A stretch of DNA of 64,000 nt from Fusibacter paucivorans (lineage in GTDB: Bacteria; Bacillota; Clostridia; Peptostreptococcales; Acidaminobacteraceae): NCBI RefSeq assembly GCF_018390735.1, contig NZ_JAHBCL010000025.1, forward strand, positions 1 through 64,000, read 5' to 3'. Below, piece by piece: positions 8,343 to 16,661 of this stretch. The stretch's first letter is position 1. Each line of letters starts with the position of its first letter. The notes below the pieces were generated by a model that was not told the origin of the DNA, ran no database searches, and worked only from the letters and a program-made list of their open reading frames with translations. The translations under genes were made by a program, and so were the position numbers.

Positions 8343-8726
8343 TTATTTTGGTTCATGTAATTGCAGTGTTAAGAGCATATCAATATAATCAATCACTTTT
8401 GCTTTGGAATCAGAAGATAATTTCATGTACTTTTCATGCAGACCGATCTCATAGGGCAATGCTGTTTCTGCTGCAGTCATCGCGGATTGAAAATCATTAC
8501 TGTCAATTTGAAACTTTTTCATTTGATCGGAGAGCCCCAAAATAAAATCAGCCGAAACATCGTAAAGCAAAATAAGCGCTTTCACGGTTTCAGGATCGGG
8601 TGAAGTCGCATTGTTTTCATATCTCGAAAGGGATTTATTGTTAAGATTAATGGCCTTGTAAACATCAAGCTGTGTAAGGCCCGCCTGTTCACGCGCTTTG
8701 CGCAGGCGTTCTCCAAAAGTGAGCAT
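8343..8726 (-). CDS. XRE-family transcriptional regulator
   Basis: A 127-residue protein. Residues 4-62 form a Cro/C1-type HTH: FGERLRKAREQAGLTQLDVY, then AINLNNKSLSRYENNATSPD (recognition helix NKSLSRYE), then LYDVSADFILG. The C-terminal 65 residues are helical and may dimerise. It is divergent from a small membrane-peptide gene across two near-identical palindromes, one exactly filling the spacer of the opposing promoter, so it is very likely the repressor of that promoter. It has its own terminator. Such repressor/small membrane peptide pairs recall stress or toxin modules, which is inference. Confidence 0.85.
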   Translation of the reverse strand: MLTFGERLRKAREQAGLTQLDVYKAINLNNKSLSRYENNATSPDPETVKALILLYDVSADFILGLSDQMKKFQIDSNDFQSAMTAAETALPYEIGLHEKYMKLSSDSKAKVIDYIDMLLTLQLHEPK

Positions 8727-8805
8727 ATGGGATACCTCTATCGTACTATTATAGAGGGTTTCCCAATTTTCAAGAACACATTTCTCAAAAAAGTAGAATA
8801 ATACG

Positions 8806-8860
8806 TTGAAATCTCAATTGTTGAGATGTATAATAATATCATAATTCTCAATTAATGAGA
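8806..8860 (+). promoter_or_regulatory. Promoter with twin XRE operators
   Basis: TTGAAA (8806-8811), a 17-base spacer and TATAAT (8829-8834) form a near-consensus sigma-A promoter. The spacer contains the palindrome TCTCAATTGTTGAGA (8812-8826); a second copy, TCTCAATTAATGAGA, lies at 8846-8860 over the probable transcription start. Centres are 34 bp apart. This is a textbook repressor arrangement for the divergent XRE protein. Confidence 0.8.
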
Positions 8861-8880
8861 ACGATGGGAGGTGAAACCAT

Positions 8881-8904
8881 TTGCAATATCAAATGACAGA
8901 CTGA
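8881..8904 (+). CDS. Possible 7-codon leader ORF before the membrane peptide
   Basis: TTG at 8881 follows a strong GGGAGGTG (8866-8873) at 7-base spacing and reads MQYQMTD before TGA. It may be a translational leader coupling to the next ORF 14 bases downstream. There is no coding evidence beyond the ribosome-binding site. Confidence 0.3.
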   Translation: MQYQMTD

Positions 8905-8918
8905 AAGGATCGTGACGG

Positions 8919-9047
8919 ATGGCAAAAGTTGGACTGATAAGTGTTGAAATGCCAAAGGCAGTTCTGATACTGTGTGTGGTCATTGTCATTTGGGTTGCCT
9001 GTTGTGAAATAGGAGAAGCGTTTCGCAAATATTTTGACGAAAAGTGA
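8919..9047 (+). CDS. 42-residue single-span membrane peptide
   Basis: ATG 8919 follows AAGGA (8905-8909). The product starts MAKVGLISVEMPK, has one hydrophobic span (about residues 14-30, AVLILCVVIVIWVACC) and ends with a charged tail (EIGEAFRKYFDEK). It lies directly behind the XRE-controlled promoter, so expression is probably repressed until induction. Size, topology and control resemble small stress peptides or toxins of type I/II-like modules, but no homologue is recognised. The alternative is a chance ORF; the promoter, operators and ribosome-binding site argue against that. Confidence 0.55.
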   Translation: MAKVGLISVEMPKAVLILCVVIVIWVACCEIGEAFRKYFDEK

Positions 9048-9055
9048 TTTTGCGA

Positions 9056-9172
9056 TTGGGGCAAAGCGCCAAGCATAAAGACGACCAAAAACATGACCCA
9101 AACATGGCGATGAATACGACGAGGGGAATACATATTATAGTGAAGATTAAATTTGAAAGATGCAATTTTGTC
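9056..9172 (-). repeat. Dispersed palindromic element, degenerate copy E
   Basis: On the minus strand from 9172, AAAATTGCATCTTTCAAATT matches the left end of copy B almost base for base. The right half is too diverged to place with confidence. Minus-strand ORFs here are by-products of the repeat. Confidence 0.45.
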
Positions 9173-9232
9173 AAATGCTAACAATTAAAATGTTTATTAT
9201 TTAATCATTCGTAAAAAGTAAAATGAGGATGC

Positions 9233-9297
9233 AAATGAACCTATACAAATTTTGGGCTATTATAAAATGATAGCCCAAAATTTGTATAGGTTCATTT
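9233..9297. repeat. Perfect 28-bp inverted repeat with 9-base loop
   Basis: Arms 9233-9260 and 9270-9297 are exact reverse complements (28 of 28), loop TATAAAATG. A few T follow the right arm. It could be a strong bidirectional terminator/insulator or a hairpin-type mobile remnant; no second copy is seen in the window. Confidence 0.8.
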
Positions 9298-9423
9298 TTC
9301 ATCAAGATTCCAGTGAATGCAATGCTTTCAGGTGATCGGTTTCACTCTGTGAAATTTCACTCTGCAAAAAAACGATAACCCTTCATCATTTTTTTTAAAA
9401 TTATTATAATCCGTTCATTCAAA

Positions 9424-9452
9424 TTGAAGCGGGCATCTAAATATGTTATTAT
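9424..9452 (+). promoter_or_regulatory. Probable promoter of the DAHP synthase gene
   Basis: TTGAAG (9424-9429), 17-base spacer, TATTAT (9447-9452). This leaves a leader of about 215 bases before the start codon; I see no T-box or riboswitch in it. Confidence 0.5.
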
Positions 9453-9677
9453 TCGATATACTTTCATACAGAAAGGTTTTGAAAAAAATCCGATACTTAT
9501 TTATGAACGATTGGACACATTTTCAATTTTATATTTGTGTCGAACAAAGCCATAACGTTGAAGACCAAAATCAAAATGTATATTGAATAAAATGAAGGAG
9601 TATATAATCCAGAGTGATCGTGTATCGAGGAATATGAAGATCTAGTCATTAAGCCATGTGGATTATAGTGTGAAGCG

Positions 9678-10703
9678 ATGAGTTACAAATACATTAATAA
9701 ATTACCAACACCGGAAGAAATTAAGACACTTATTCCACTTTCAAAAGCATTGATTGAGCACAAGCGTATAAGGGATGCCTCTGTCAAGGCTATTTTTGAA
9801 TGCAAAGATGATCGGTTGCTCGTTATTATCGGCCCTTGCTCCGCAGATGATGAAAAAGCGGTGCTTGAATACACGATGAAGCTGGCAAAGGTTCAGGAAC
9901 GCGTTAAGGAAAAGTTGATTTTAATGCCGCGTGTTTATACCAATAAACCTCGAACAACTGGTGAAGGGTATAAGGGGATTATGCATCAGCCAGACCCGTC
10001 AGCAGATCCCAATATATCGAAAGGGATACAGGCAGTGAGACAATTGCATGTTAAGGTGATGGCGGAATCAGGGCTTACAGCAGCAGATGAAATGCTCTAT
10101 CCCAATAATTATCCATATCTTGATGATGTGTTAAGTTATGTAGCCGTTGGCGCCCGATCTGTTGAGAATCAACAGCACCGTTTGATGGTCAGCGGTATGG
10201 ATGTGCCGGCAGGCATGAAAAATCCAACGAGTGGTGACTTACCAGTGACGATTAATTCAATAAAAGCTGCACAGTTGCCGCATACGTTTATCTATAATGG
10301 CCATGAAGTTGAGACGACGGGAAATCCGCTTGCACATGCGATGTTAAGGGGGGCTGTCAATCAATATGGTCGCAATATTCCCAATTATCATTACGAGGAC
10401 TTACTGTATTTTTCGAAAATTTACCTTGAGTCAAAGTTGCAGCTGCCATCGCTGATTGTCGATACCAACCATGCGAACAGCATGAAGCGATTTGATGAAC
10501 AGCCTCGGATCGCCATGGAAGTCTTGAGGAGTATGCATCATGACGATTCCATTAGACGACTGGTAAAAGGCTTTCTCATTGAAAGTTATCTCTTGGATGG
10601 TCGACAAGATACTCAGAGCGAGTATGGCAAGTCGATTACAGATGCTTGCCTCGGGTGGGAGAAAAGCGAAGACCTTATTTATCGCATAGCCGATTCGTTT
10701 TAA
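9678..10703 (+). CDS. aroG: 3-deoxy-7-phosphoheptulonate (DAHP) synthase, AroG type
   Basis: Condenses phosphoenolpyruvate with erythrose 4-phosphate, the first step of the shikimate pathway to aromatic amino acids. The 341-residue length and motifs match the class I alpha (AroF/G/H) enzymes: VIIGPCSADDEKA (about 50-62), MPRVYTNKPRTTGEGYKG (PEP/metal site, about 93-110), AVGARSVENQQHR, and a C-terminal DTNHANSMKRFDEQ that corresponds to the metal-binding DCSHGNS region. There is no chorismate mutase domain. The start follows only a weak ribosome-binding site (GTGTGAAG). It is monocistronic, with its own promoter and a strong terminator. Feedback type (Phe, Tyr or Trp) cannot be told. Confidence 0.93.
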   Translation: MSYKYINKLPTPEEIKTLIPLSKALIEHKRIRDASVKAIFECKDDRLLVIIGPCSADDEKAVLEYTMKLAKVQERVKEKLILMPRVYTNKPRTTGEGYKGIMHQPDPSADPNISKGIQAVRQLHVKVMAESGLTAADEMLYPNNYPYLDDVLSYVAVGARSVENQQHRLMVSGMDVPAGMKNPTSGDLPVTINSIKAAQLPHTFIYNGHEVETTGNPLAHAMLRGAVNQYGRNIPNYHYEDLLYFSKIYLESKLQLPSLIVDTNHANSMKRFDEQPRIAMEVLRSMHHDDSIRRLVKGFLIESYLLDGRQDTQSEYGKSITDACLGWEKSEDLIYRIADSF

Positions 10704-10865
10704 ATTGAGGCCAGTCAGTATCCATTGCGACTGGAAACATGATGTGCAGAACATTTGAATACAAAGGAGCAATGCAAGGGGCAGCAAGTAAAATTCGAAT
10801 GTAAAGAAACGGATTTCTACAATAGCAAATCGAAAATTGCATTTAAAAATAACAAATCTAAAACG

Positions 10866-10909
10866 AAAAAACGATCTCATCGGCTTTTGCAGCCGAAGAG
10901 ATCGTTTTT
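10866..10909 (+). terminator. Strong intrinsic terminator after aroG
   Basis: AAAAACGATCT pairs with AGATCGTTTTT, with an inner TCGGCT/AGCCGA stem. It is symmetrical enough to work in both directions. A plus-strand ORF running through it (10755-11099) is not real. Confidence 0.85.
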
Positions 10910-10913
10910 ATAT

Positions 10914-11030
10914 GAGAAAATTGCATCATTCAAATTTGAATCTTTTTACAGCGAGTGGCATTATATCCATAAGACAAAAACGCAGCCAGCTTTCGTGAAG
11001 GATCAACGAATGGTAATGATGCCGTTATCG
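10914..11030. repeat. Dispersed palindromic element, copy B (117 bp)
   Basis: Left end AAAATTGCATCATTCAAATT, right part TTCGTGAAGGATCAACGAAT, both matching copy A in order and spacing. It lies just beyond the aroG terminator. With that terminator it explains the 10704-11150 gap. Confidence 0.7.
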
Positions 11031-11150
11031 CAAATATTTATATGGAAGATAATACAAGTACCAAATTCGGCAAATATTGTTAGAACAACTAATGATTGAT
11101 GGTGTCATTGATTAAGCCCGAAGATACCGACAGTTTAAAAAGCAGCTTTT

Positions 11151-11522
11151 TTATTCAGATAAAGCAGCTACGGCTTCATCAATCGTCGATTTGAAACAAA
11201 TTTGACGGCCTTGGTTGCACTCGTAAATAAAATCACGAAGTGCCTTGCTGTCATATTGACTAAAATCGCCGACAATACCAACGCGCATGTTGTAATTAAC
11301 AAATTTTTGAAGCAATGCACCTGCAAATTTTGTGCGTAAGTTGAAGAATTGATCGCCTAAACTGATACTGTGGAAAATGATGCCGTCGCCGCCATCGTAA
11401 TAACGGGCTGTTGCCATTAAATCAAGCGCAGATTGAACATCTTCAACGCTGACGTCAGGTGAAACGACGGTAAACGATTTTGAATGTTTTTTTATAATTT
11501 GCACAATTTCACCTGCTTTCAT
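11151..11522 (-). CDS. DUF4180 domain protein
   Basis: A 123-residue soluble protein. IIFHSISLGDQFFNLRTKFAGA followed by LLQKFVNYNMRVGIVGDFSQY is characteristic of DUF4180, a family of unknown function often found beside regulators and hydrolases. Its start overlaps the end of the upstream alpha/beta hydrolase gene by 14 bp, so the two are co-translated. No catalytic residues can be proposed. Confidence 0.8.
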   Translation of the reverse strand: MKAGEIVQIIKKHSKSFTVVSPDVSVEDVQSALDLMATARYYDGGDGIIFHSISLGDQFFNLRTKFAGALLQKFVNYNMRVGIVGDFSQYDSKALRDFIYECNQGRQICFKSTIDEAVAALSE

Positions 11523-12396
11523 TTAAAAATGGCATGATGTATTCAGCAGCGGATGTAATCGTGTGTGCGCCTTCTATTGACTTAACCATCGCATGCGGTA
11601 CCAATGTCTTTAGCCGATTGGCAGCGGCCTCGGGATTGAGTGTCATATCGCCGTCTGCCATGACACACAAGACGGGCATGGAAAGATTTCGCATCTGAGA
11701 ATCCGGCAAAATCGGCAATTCGCCTGTCATGGGTATAAAATGCGTCATAATGAGGGTCATAAATTCAAGAACCTCTTTTGGCAACGTGCTGGTATCCATC
11801 ACGGCATCGATTATGCTTGCTGAATCAGAAACAAGTTGTTCTGTATTCGGACTCTTAGCATTGTTATCAATGGCTAACGAAGCGGTACGATCAGTAAAAG
11901 ACTGATCAGGCGGTACGATACCGGAAGATGCCAATAAAATAAGTGCATCTGTTCTTTTTGGATATGCTGCCGCATAGTGCAGTGCCAGCCAGCCGCCCAT
12001 CGAATTGCCGATGATGATGGCTTTGGTAACCGCTAGACTATTGAGGACTTCGTCCAGCCATTGTGTGTATTCGCCATTTTCGAAATTGAGGCGGATAGCT
12101 TCACTGTTGCCTGGTTCGCCGAGCCAATCAATGGCATAAAGATGGTAGTGGCTTACAAGTAAAGGCATATCAGCAAGCCAAGCGGCACTGTTGCTGCATG
12201 AGCCATGCAGTAGGATCATGACTGGATTTTGAGGCACGCCTGCTTCCAGTACGAATGTTTCACCGTATGATGTTGCGAGATGATGCTGCTTAAACGGCAA
12301 CGGCGTGATAATTTGATTGTAATAATCCCTAATGAGTTGTTGACCTTCTTTGGATCGAAAAACAGTCCTATGATTAAACTGGTTTTGTGAATTCAT
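11509..12396 (-). CDS. Alpha/beta-fold hydrolase
   Basis: A 295-residue hydrolase. The oxyanion-hole HG is in MILLHGSCSNS (about 60-70), the nucleophile is Ser132 in GNSMGG, the acid is probably Asp in VMADGDMTLNPEA (about 240), and the His is in EGAHTITSA (about 273). That completes a catalytic triad, so it is likely active as an esterase or related enzyme. There is no signal peptide, so it is cytoplasmic. Substrate unknown. It is translationally coupled to the DUF4180 gene. Confidence 0.85.
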   Translation of the reverse strand: MNSQNQFNHRTVFRSKEGQQLIRDYYNQIITPLPFKQHHLATSYGETFVLEAGVPQNPVMILLHGSCSNSAAWLADMPLLVSHYHLYAIDWLGEPGNSEAIRLNFENGEYTQWLDEVLNSLAVTKAIIIGNSMGGWLALHYAAAYPKRTDALILLASSGIVPPDQSFTDRTASLAIDNNAKSPNTEQLVSDSASIIDAVMDTSTLPKEVLEFMTLIMTHFIPMTGELPILPDSQMRNLSMPVLCVMADGDMTLNPEAAANRLKTLVPHAMVKSIEGAHTITSAAEYIMPFLNESR

Positions 12397-12523
12397 TTAT
12401 TGCCTCCTGTGATAATGGTTTGCAGCTGCTGTTTTAGCGCGTGCTGCGGTCATGGCAAATCTGAGTGATATGGAATCGCGTTGAGGCACAGAAGACATTA
12501 TTTAGACCGAGAAACCGAATGCT

Positions 12524-12982
12524 TTAAAGCGGTGGGGTTTCAATAAGCCGGTCGATGGCTTCCAAGATGGTGGCGACAAATTTTAGCCCTCCCCATAATG
12601 TAATGCGAACTGTATTTTCAGGCTCAATAAACTGTGCATGCATTGAAGCGCGACCCATTTCAGGTGGTTTGACATTCATGGTTGCCTGAAGGGTGTTAAT
12701 AATGCGTATAGCCTCATCACGGTGTAAAACGTTTATATCGACGACAGATGATACACTGACGCGTTCAGAATCAGTTGTCGTTTGTGCATGATAAGCTGGA
12801 AGTGTGGTCTTTTCAGCACGATCACCTTCCGTAAAAATGCTTAAATCGTGTCCTGAAACACGCCAGCTTTTACCGATTTTAGTCGCTTTGAGCTTTCCCT
12901 CTCGGATATAGCGCTGAATGGTTTTCGGATGCATATCAAGCATTTCAGCAATTTGTTCAACGTTGTAATAGGTATTATTCAT
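12524..12982 (-). CDS. Excisionase/MerR-type helix-turn-helix protein
   Basis: A 152-residue protein. The N-terminal 50 residues are an excisionase-family HTH (YNVEQIAEMLDMHPKTIQRY, then IREGKLKATKIGKSWRVSGHD). The C-terminal half (about 80-152) is a compact domain of unknown function with a strand pattern (ENTVRITLWGGLKFVATILE). It is probably a transcription factor rather than a phage excisionase, because no integrase is near. AGGAG precedes the ATG. Repeats AGGAATAATAAG upstream may be its own operator. It lies before the hydrolase gene in the same direction, with 127 bp between, and may regulate it. Confidence 0.75.
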   Translation of the reverse strand: MNNTYYNVEQIAEMLDMHPKTIQRYIREGKLKATKIGKSWRVSGHDLSIFTEGDRAEKTTLPAYHAQTTTDSERVSVSSVVDINVLHRDEAIRIINTLQATMNVKPPEMGRASMHAQFIEPENTVRITLWGGLKFVATILEAIDRLIETPPL

Positions 12983-13050
12983 TTAGGAGCTCCTTATTGT
13001 TCCTTTTGATGGTATATTAGCAGCAAATTTGAGAAAAGTCAAGTGAAAAT

Positions 13051-13083
13051 AGGAATAATAAGAAATAAATAGGAATAATAAGG
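13051..13083. repeat. Direct repeats upstream of the HTH gene
   Basis: AGGAATAATAAG occurs at 13051-13062 and again at 13071-13082, a 20-bp period (two helical turns). A related AAGGAACAATAAGGA is on the opposite strand close to the start codon. A candidate autoregulatory operator. Nothing else is seen in 13084-13360. Confidence 0.5.
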
Positions 13084-13368
13084 AACGGATAGAAGTAATG
13101 AAGAATTTTGCGGAACGGTTGTGATAAAATGGCTCCTTGGGATCATTATTAATGCGCTTTTGACACAAAACATAACGAGTGAGGCGCATATTGGTATAAA
13201 TGAGACGATGCATCGTTTAAAGGTCTTGCACAAGTAATGATAAGGCGCACATAAGTGAAACGTGTTCGCTGCAAGAAGATAAAATTGACAAATTACTTTA
13301 AAATCGACCAGTGTGATTCTTTGTCCAGATTCCATAAATTATTATCAGTACACAGGATGGATGTCATG

Positions 13369-13397
13369 TGGACAAAGACTGGTATCTGTGGTAGTAT
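13369..13397 (+). promoter_or_regulatory. Promoter of the cobalamin riboswitch transcript
   Basis: TGGACA (13369-13374), 17-base spacer, TAGTAT (13392-13397), just upstream of the riboswitch. Confidence 0.6.
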
Positions 13398-13418
13398 GAG
13401 GGTGTAATTTCATATGGT

Positions 13419-13602
13419 GTTTTGGTGCACTGCTCAAGTGATAATAGGGAATCAGGTTAAATGCCTGAACAGTCCTGCTGCCGTGATGACCGAGCCTCTT
13501 TCTCAATGCCACTGAATTCTTTTGGGAAGGCGAAAGAAGCGTTGACGTCTAAGTCGGAAAACCTGCCAAAACTGACGCCGTGGTCGATGTCACGGCTACT
13601 GT
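13419..13602 (+). promoter_or_regulatory. Cobalamin (adenosylcobalamin) riboswitch
   Basis: The conserved core elements appear in order: GGTGC, AATAGGGAATCAGGT, ACAGTCCTGCTGCCGTGA, TGCCACTG, GGGAAGGCGAAAG and the B12-box-like AAGTCGGAAAACCTGCC. A GCCGTG/CACGGC hairpin follows (13576-13600), the expected kissing-loop partner. With the terminator downstream this should shut off B12 uptake when cobalamin is plentiful. Confidence 0.92.
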
Positions 13603-13652
13603 AACCTCACAGGGACTTGAGGTGTATGGTTTATGGAAGCATCCATGAATTT

Positions 13653-13688
13653 TATGCTTTGGTCTTTGTTGACCGAAGCATTTTTTTA
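13653..13688 (+). terminator. Riboswitch expression-platform terminator
   Basis: ATGCTTTGGTC/GACCGAAGCAT stem (one G-U pair) followed by seven T, 110 bp before btuF. This is the OFF structure of the riboswitch. Confidence 0.85.
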
Positions 13689-13799
13689 ATATACAGAAGC
13701 TTTTCAAGAGAAGCGTTTTCGAAGAAAAAGCGGGTTGAAAAGCGGTTTTTGACGGCAGTCAAAAATCTTACTGAGAAAATAATTTGTAGGAGATAGCGG

Positions 13800-14813
13800 A
13801 TGAAAATGAAACATAAACAATGGGTAGTGTTATTACTGGCTTTTCTGCTCACCTTTTCACTTGCAGGATGTGCAGGGGATAGTGCGACGGGAAGCGTATC
13901 AGGCGATAATGCAGCAGAGGCAACCGGATCGGAGACCGCCACAGCGGATTCAGCCGAAACAACTGTTTCGGATACAACAGCCACACCGACAAAGGATCGA
14001 GCAGGTTATGATATTGAAGTGCCGGAAAACGTTAACAGCATTATTACCATGGCGCCTTCTATCACACAGGTTATTGTCGATCTTGGGTTAGGGGATGAGC
14101 TCGTTGCCATTGATGCCTATTCATCAGATATAGAAGGACTGCCATCGGATCTTCCGCAATTTGATATTATGAATCCCGATGCAGAAAGTATTATTGCACT
14201 CAAACCGGATATTGTCTTTGCATCCGGCATGAGCCAATCGGACGGTACCGATCCATTTAAACCGCTGAAAGACGTTGGAATCTGCATTATCTATATTCCG
14301 TCCAGCGACAGTATTCAGTCCATAAAAGATGATATTACATTTATTGGCGCAGTAACGGGAAAAACTGATGAAGGCCAAGTGCTTATTGACAATATGGAAA
14401 CGGCCATTGAGCGCATCGCGGCGATTGGTGCCACCATTCCGGATTCGGAAAAGAAAACGGTATATTTCGAGATTGCACCGGCACCAAACATCTATAGTTT
14501 TGGCAAAGGCGTCTTCTTAGATGAAATGATAAACATTATTGGCGCTAAAAATGCTTTTGAAGACAGTGATAGCTGGATTGGACTTTCAGAAGAGGTGGTC
14601 ATCAATGCCGATCCTGACATTATCATGACCAATGTTGACTATGTTGACAAACCGCTTGAAACGATTAAATCGAGAGCGGGATGGACAGAAATGAAAGCCA
14701 TTAAGAATAACGACGTTTATATGATTGACAATATGAGCAGTTCGCTGCCGAATCATCATATTATTAAGGCGCTGGAGGAGATGGGCAAAGCGGTGTACCC
14801 GGATAAATTTTGA
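13800..14813 (+). CDS. btuF: Cobalamin ABC transporter substrate-binding lipoprotein
   Basis: A 337-residue secreted lipoprotein. A lipobox LAGC ending at Cys24 anchors it to the membrane, followed by a Ser/Thr/Ala/Glu-rich linker to about residue 62. The rest is a type III periplasmic-binding fold (about 65-335), with IITMAPSITQVIVDLGLGDELVA near its start, MNPDAESIIALKPDIVFAS, and a C-terminal LEEMGKAVYPDKF. The family binds B12, heme or siderophore; the riboswitch in front points to cobalamin or its precursors. It hands the ligand to BtuC/BtuD. Its stop overlaps the btuC start. Confidence 0.88.
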   Translation: MKMKHKQWVVLLLAFLLTFSLAGCAGDSATGSVSGDNAAEATGSETATADSAETTVSDTTATPTKDRAGYDIEVPENVNSIITMAPSITQVIVDLGLGDELVAIDAYSSDIEGLPSDLPQFDIMNPDAESIIALKPDIVFASGMSQSDGTDPFKPLKDVGICIIYIPSSDSIQSIKDDITFIGAVTGKTDEGQVLIDNMETAIERIAAIGATIPDSEKKTVYFEIAPAPNIYSFGKGVFLDEMINIIGAKNAFEDSDSWIGLSEEVVINADPDIIMTNVDYVDKPLETIKSRAGWTEMKAIKNNDVYMIDNMSSSLPNHHIIKALEEMGKAVYPDKF

Positions 14814-15853
14814 ATCAATTTGAAAAAAGACGTCATGTGAAGCGGCATATGCTTTTAGCGCTAATGGTCAGTGTCATCATCGTTGTACTGGCCATTGGAC
14901 TGGGCAGCGTCTACATTCCACCGGGCGACGTGACGAACATTTTAATTTCAAAGGTGCTGCATATTGCACCGCGTGCGGATATTGAAGCCGTAACGCAGTC
15001 CATTCTATGGAAAATTCGGGTACCGAGAGCACTCTTGGCATTTGTCGTCGGTGCGGCACTTGCTGTCAGCGGTACGATTATGCAGTCTGTATTAAAGAAT
15101 CCCTTGGCATCTTCCTTTACACTGGGTGTTTCCTCAGGTGCAGCACTTGGTGCCAGCGCCGTAATGGTCTTTGGCCTTTACTTGCCGGTAATCGGCGTGT
15201 TGACGCTGCCGCTCGTCGGGTTTCTATGCGGCCTGCTAACGGTTTTTCTGGCCATTGGCTTTGCGTCAAAACTCGATGAAAATATGGAAAATCAGACGAT
15301 TATTCTCGTTGGGATGGTGATGTCGCTCTTTGTCAATGCGCTTTTGACCATTATCGTCTCCATGTCTGATGAACATATGCCGGAGGTAATTTATTGGCAA
15401 ATGGGTAGTTTTTCGCTGAAAGACTGGTCCAATGTCATCATCCTTTTGCCAATTGTCATCGTTGGGACCATCGTTACCATGCGCTATGCACATGAACTCG
15501 ACATCATGTCCTTTGGTGAAGATCATGCGAGAGCGATGGGAATTGAAATCAAACATGTCAAACTGTTTTTAATTGCAATGGCCGCTTTGCTGACGGGGAG
15601 TGCGATCTCCTTCGTGGGGGTCATTGGCTTTATTGATCTAATATCACCACATTTTGCGAGGCGGATTTTTGGTTCGTCACATAAGTATCTCGTGCCGATG
15701 TCCGCGCTTTTTGGCGGCTCGCTTATGGTTATTTCGGACTTGATCGCAAGGACGATTATTGCGCCTTCTGAACTGCCTGTAGGCGCTGTTACCGCACTCA
15801 TTGGCGCACCGTTTTTTGCCTTTGTATTTTTTTCAAAAAGAAAGAAGGGGTAG
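14810..15853 (+). CDS. btuC: Cobalamin ABC transporter permease
   Basis: A 347-residue polytopic membrane protein of the FecCD/BtuC family with about ten helices. WKIRVPRALLAFVVGAALAVSG and the substrate-pathway region IMQSVLKNPLASSFTLG are characteristic; the loop near GVIGFIDLISPHFARRIFG contacts the ATPase. The start is probably TTG 14810, overlapping the btuF stop as TTGA; a later ATG at 14849 is possible and would lose the basic N-terminus. It forms the translocation channel as a dimer. Confidence 0.9.
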   Translation: MNQFEKRRHVKRHMLLALMVSVIIVVLAIGLGSVYIPPGDVTNILISKVLHIAPRADIEAVTQSILWKIRVPRALLAFVVGAALAVSGTIMQSVLKNPLASSFTLGVSSGAALGASAVMVFGLYLPVIGVLTLPLVGFLCGLLTVFLAIGFASKLDENMENQTIILVGMVMSLFVNALLTIIVSMSDEHMPEVIYWQMGSFSLKDWSNVIILLPIVIVGTIVTMRYAHELDIMSFGEDHARAMGIEIKHVKLFLIAMAALLTGSAISFVGVIGFIDLISPHFARRIFGSSHKYLVPMSALFGGSLMVISDLIARTIIAPSELPVGAVTALIGAPFFAFVFFSKRKKG

Positions 15854-15854
15854 T

Positions 15855-16661
15855 ATGTTTAGCATCCAGAATGTCTCAGCCGGATATAATGGCGTCGACG
15901 TCATTCACGACATTAATATAGACGTTCGTGAAAATGAAAATATTTGCATTCTCGGGCCAAATGGCTGCGGCAAGAGTACACTGTTGAAAGCAATGACGGG
16001 ATTAATTGGCTATAAAGGTCAAATTCTGCTGGATGGTGTGGACATTGCTACGATGAAACGCAAAGAGATTGCAAAGAACATCGCCATGATGAGTCAGATC
16101 TCATCCATTTATTTCTCATATTCTGTGTATGAAACCGTTATGCTCGGCAGATATAATCATATGAAAAAGGGCTTTTTTAAAGAGCCTTCCCAATACGATA
16201 AAGAATTTGTCATGCATTGTATGGATATTGTCGGCGTGTCGGATATTGGCGAAAAACAAATTACGGAACTTTCAGGCGGACAGCTTCAACGCGTCTTTTT
16301 AGCGCGAACACTGGCACAGGATCCTCGTATTATCCTCTTGGATGAACCGACGAATCACTTGGACTTGAAGCATCAAACCGAATTAATGCAATACCTTCAA
16401 GCCTGGTCAAAACAGGATGGGCATACCGTTATCGGCGTGATGCACGATATTAACCTTGCGCTTCAGCTCAGTGATCGAGCTGTATTTATGAGTGACGGGA
16501 AATTGATATCCGACGGCTCAATGGCACAGACGGTGAATGGTGATTTGATGCAGAGGGTTTATGGGATGGATGTCGTTGGCTATATGCAGGATTCGTATCA
16601 GATGTGGACGGAAATTGCATCAGATAAGGCGAAAAAGCCGCGCATACATCGTGTTGTATAG
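15855..16661 (+). CDS. btuD: Cobalamin ABC transporter ATP-binding protein
   Basis: A 268-residue ATPase with Walker A GPNGCGKST (about 33-41), Q-loop MMSQISSIYFSYS, signature LSGGQLQR, Walker B IILLDEPTNHLDL and switch His in GVMHDIN. ATG 15855 (MFSIQNVSAGYNG) is chosen, with GAAGGGG upstream and one base after the btuC stop; longer starts lie inside btuC. It powers B12 import with BtuC and BtuF. A C-terminal tail ends in basic residues (KAKKPRIHRVV). Confidence 0.92.
   Translation: MFSIQNVSAGYNGVDVIHDINIDVRENENICILGPNGCGKSTLLKAMTGLIGYKGQILLDGVDIATMKRKEIAKNIAMMSQISSIYFSYSVYETVMLGRYNHMKKGFFKEPSQYDKEFVMHCMDIVGVSDIGEKQITELSGGQLQRVFLARTLAQDPRIILLDEPTNHLDLKHQTELMQYLQAWSKQDGHTVIGVMHDINLALQLSDRAVFMSDGKLISDGSMAQTVNGDLMQRVYGMDVVGYMQDSYQMWTEIASDKAKKPRIHRVV

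Noticed and set aside
8852-9184. 110-aa minus-strand ORF opposite the membrane peptide
   Set aside because: It overlaps promoter, operators and repeat copy E; no ribosome-binding site or domain. The shared KIASFKF with 10755-11099 reflects the repeat, not protein homology.
9300-9677. T-box or other riboswitch before aroG
   Set aside because: No T-box sequence, specifier stem or terminator/antiterminator pair found; the leader shows only a promoter.
10755-11099. 114-aa plus-strand ORF after aroG
   Set aside because: It runs through the aroG terminator and repeat copy B, has no ribosome-binding site, and its KIASFKF stretch comes from the repeat.
13039-13335. Minus-strand ORFs in the gap before the riboswitch (also 12983-13213)
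   Set aside because: No ribosome-binding site, low-complexity hydrophobic translation, no family.
13652-13984. 110-aa ORF opposite btuF start
   Set aside because: Shadow of the Ser/Thr/Ala-rich linker and riboswitch terminator.
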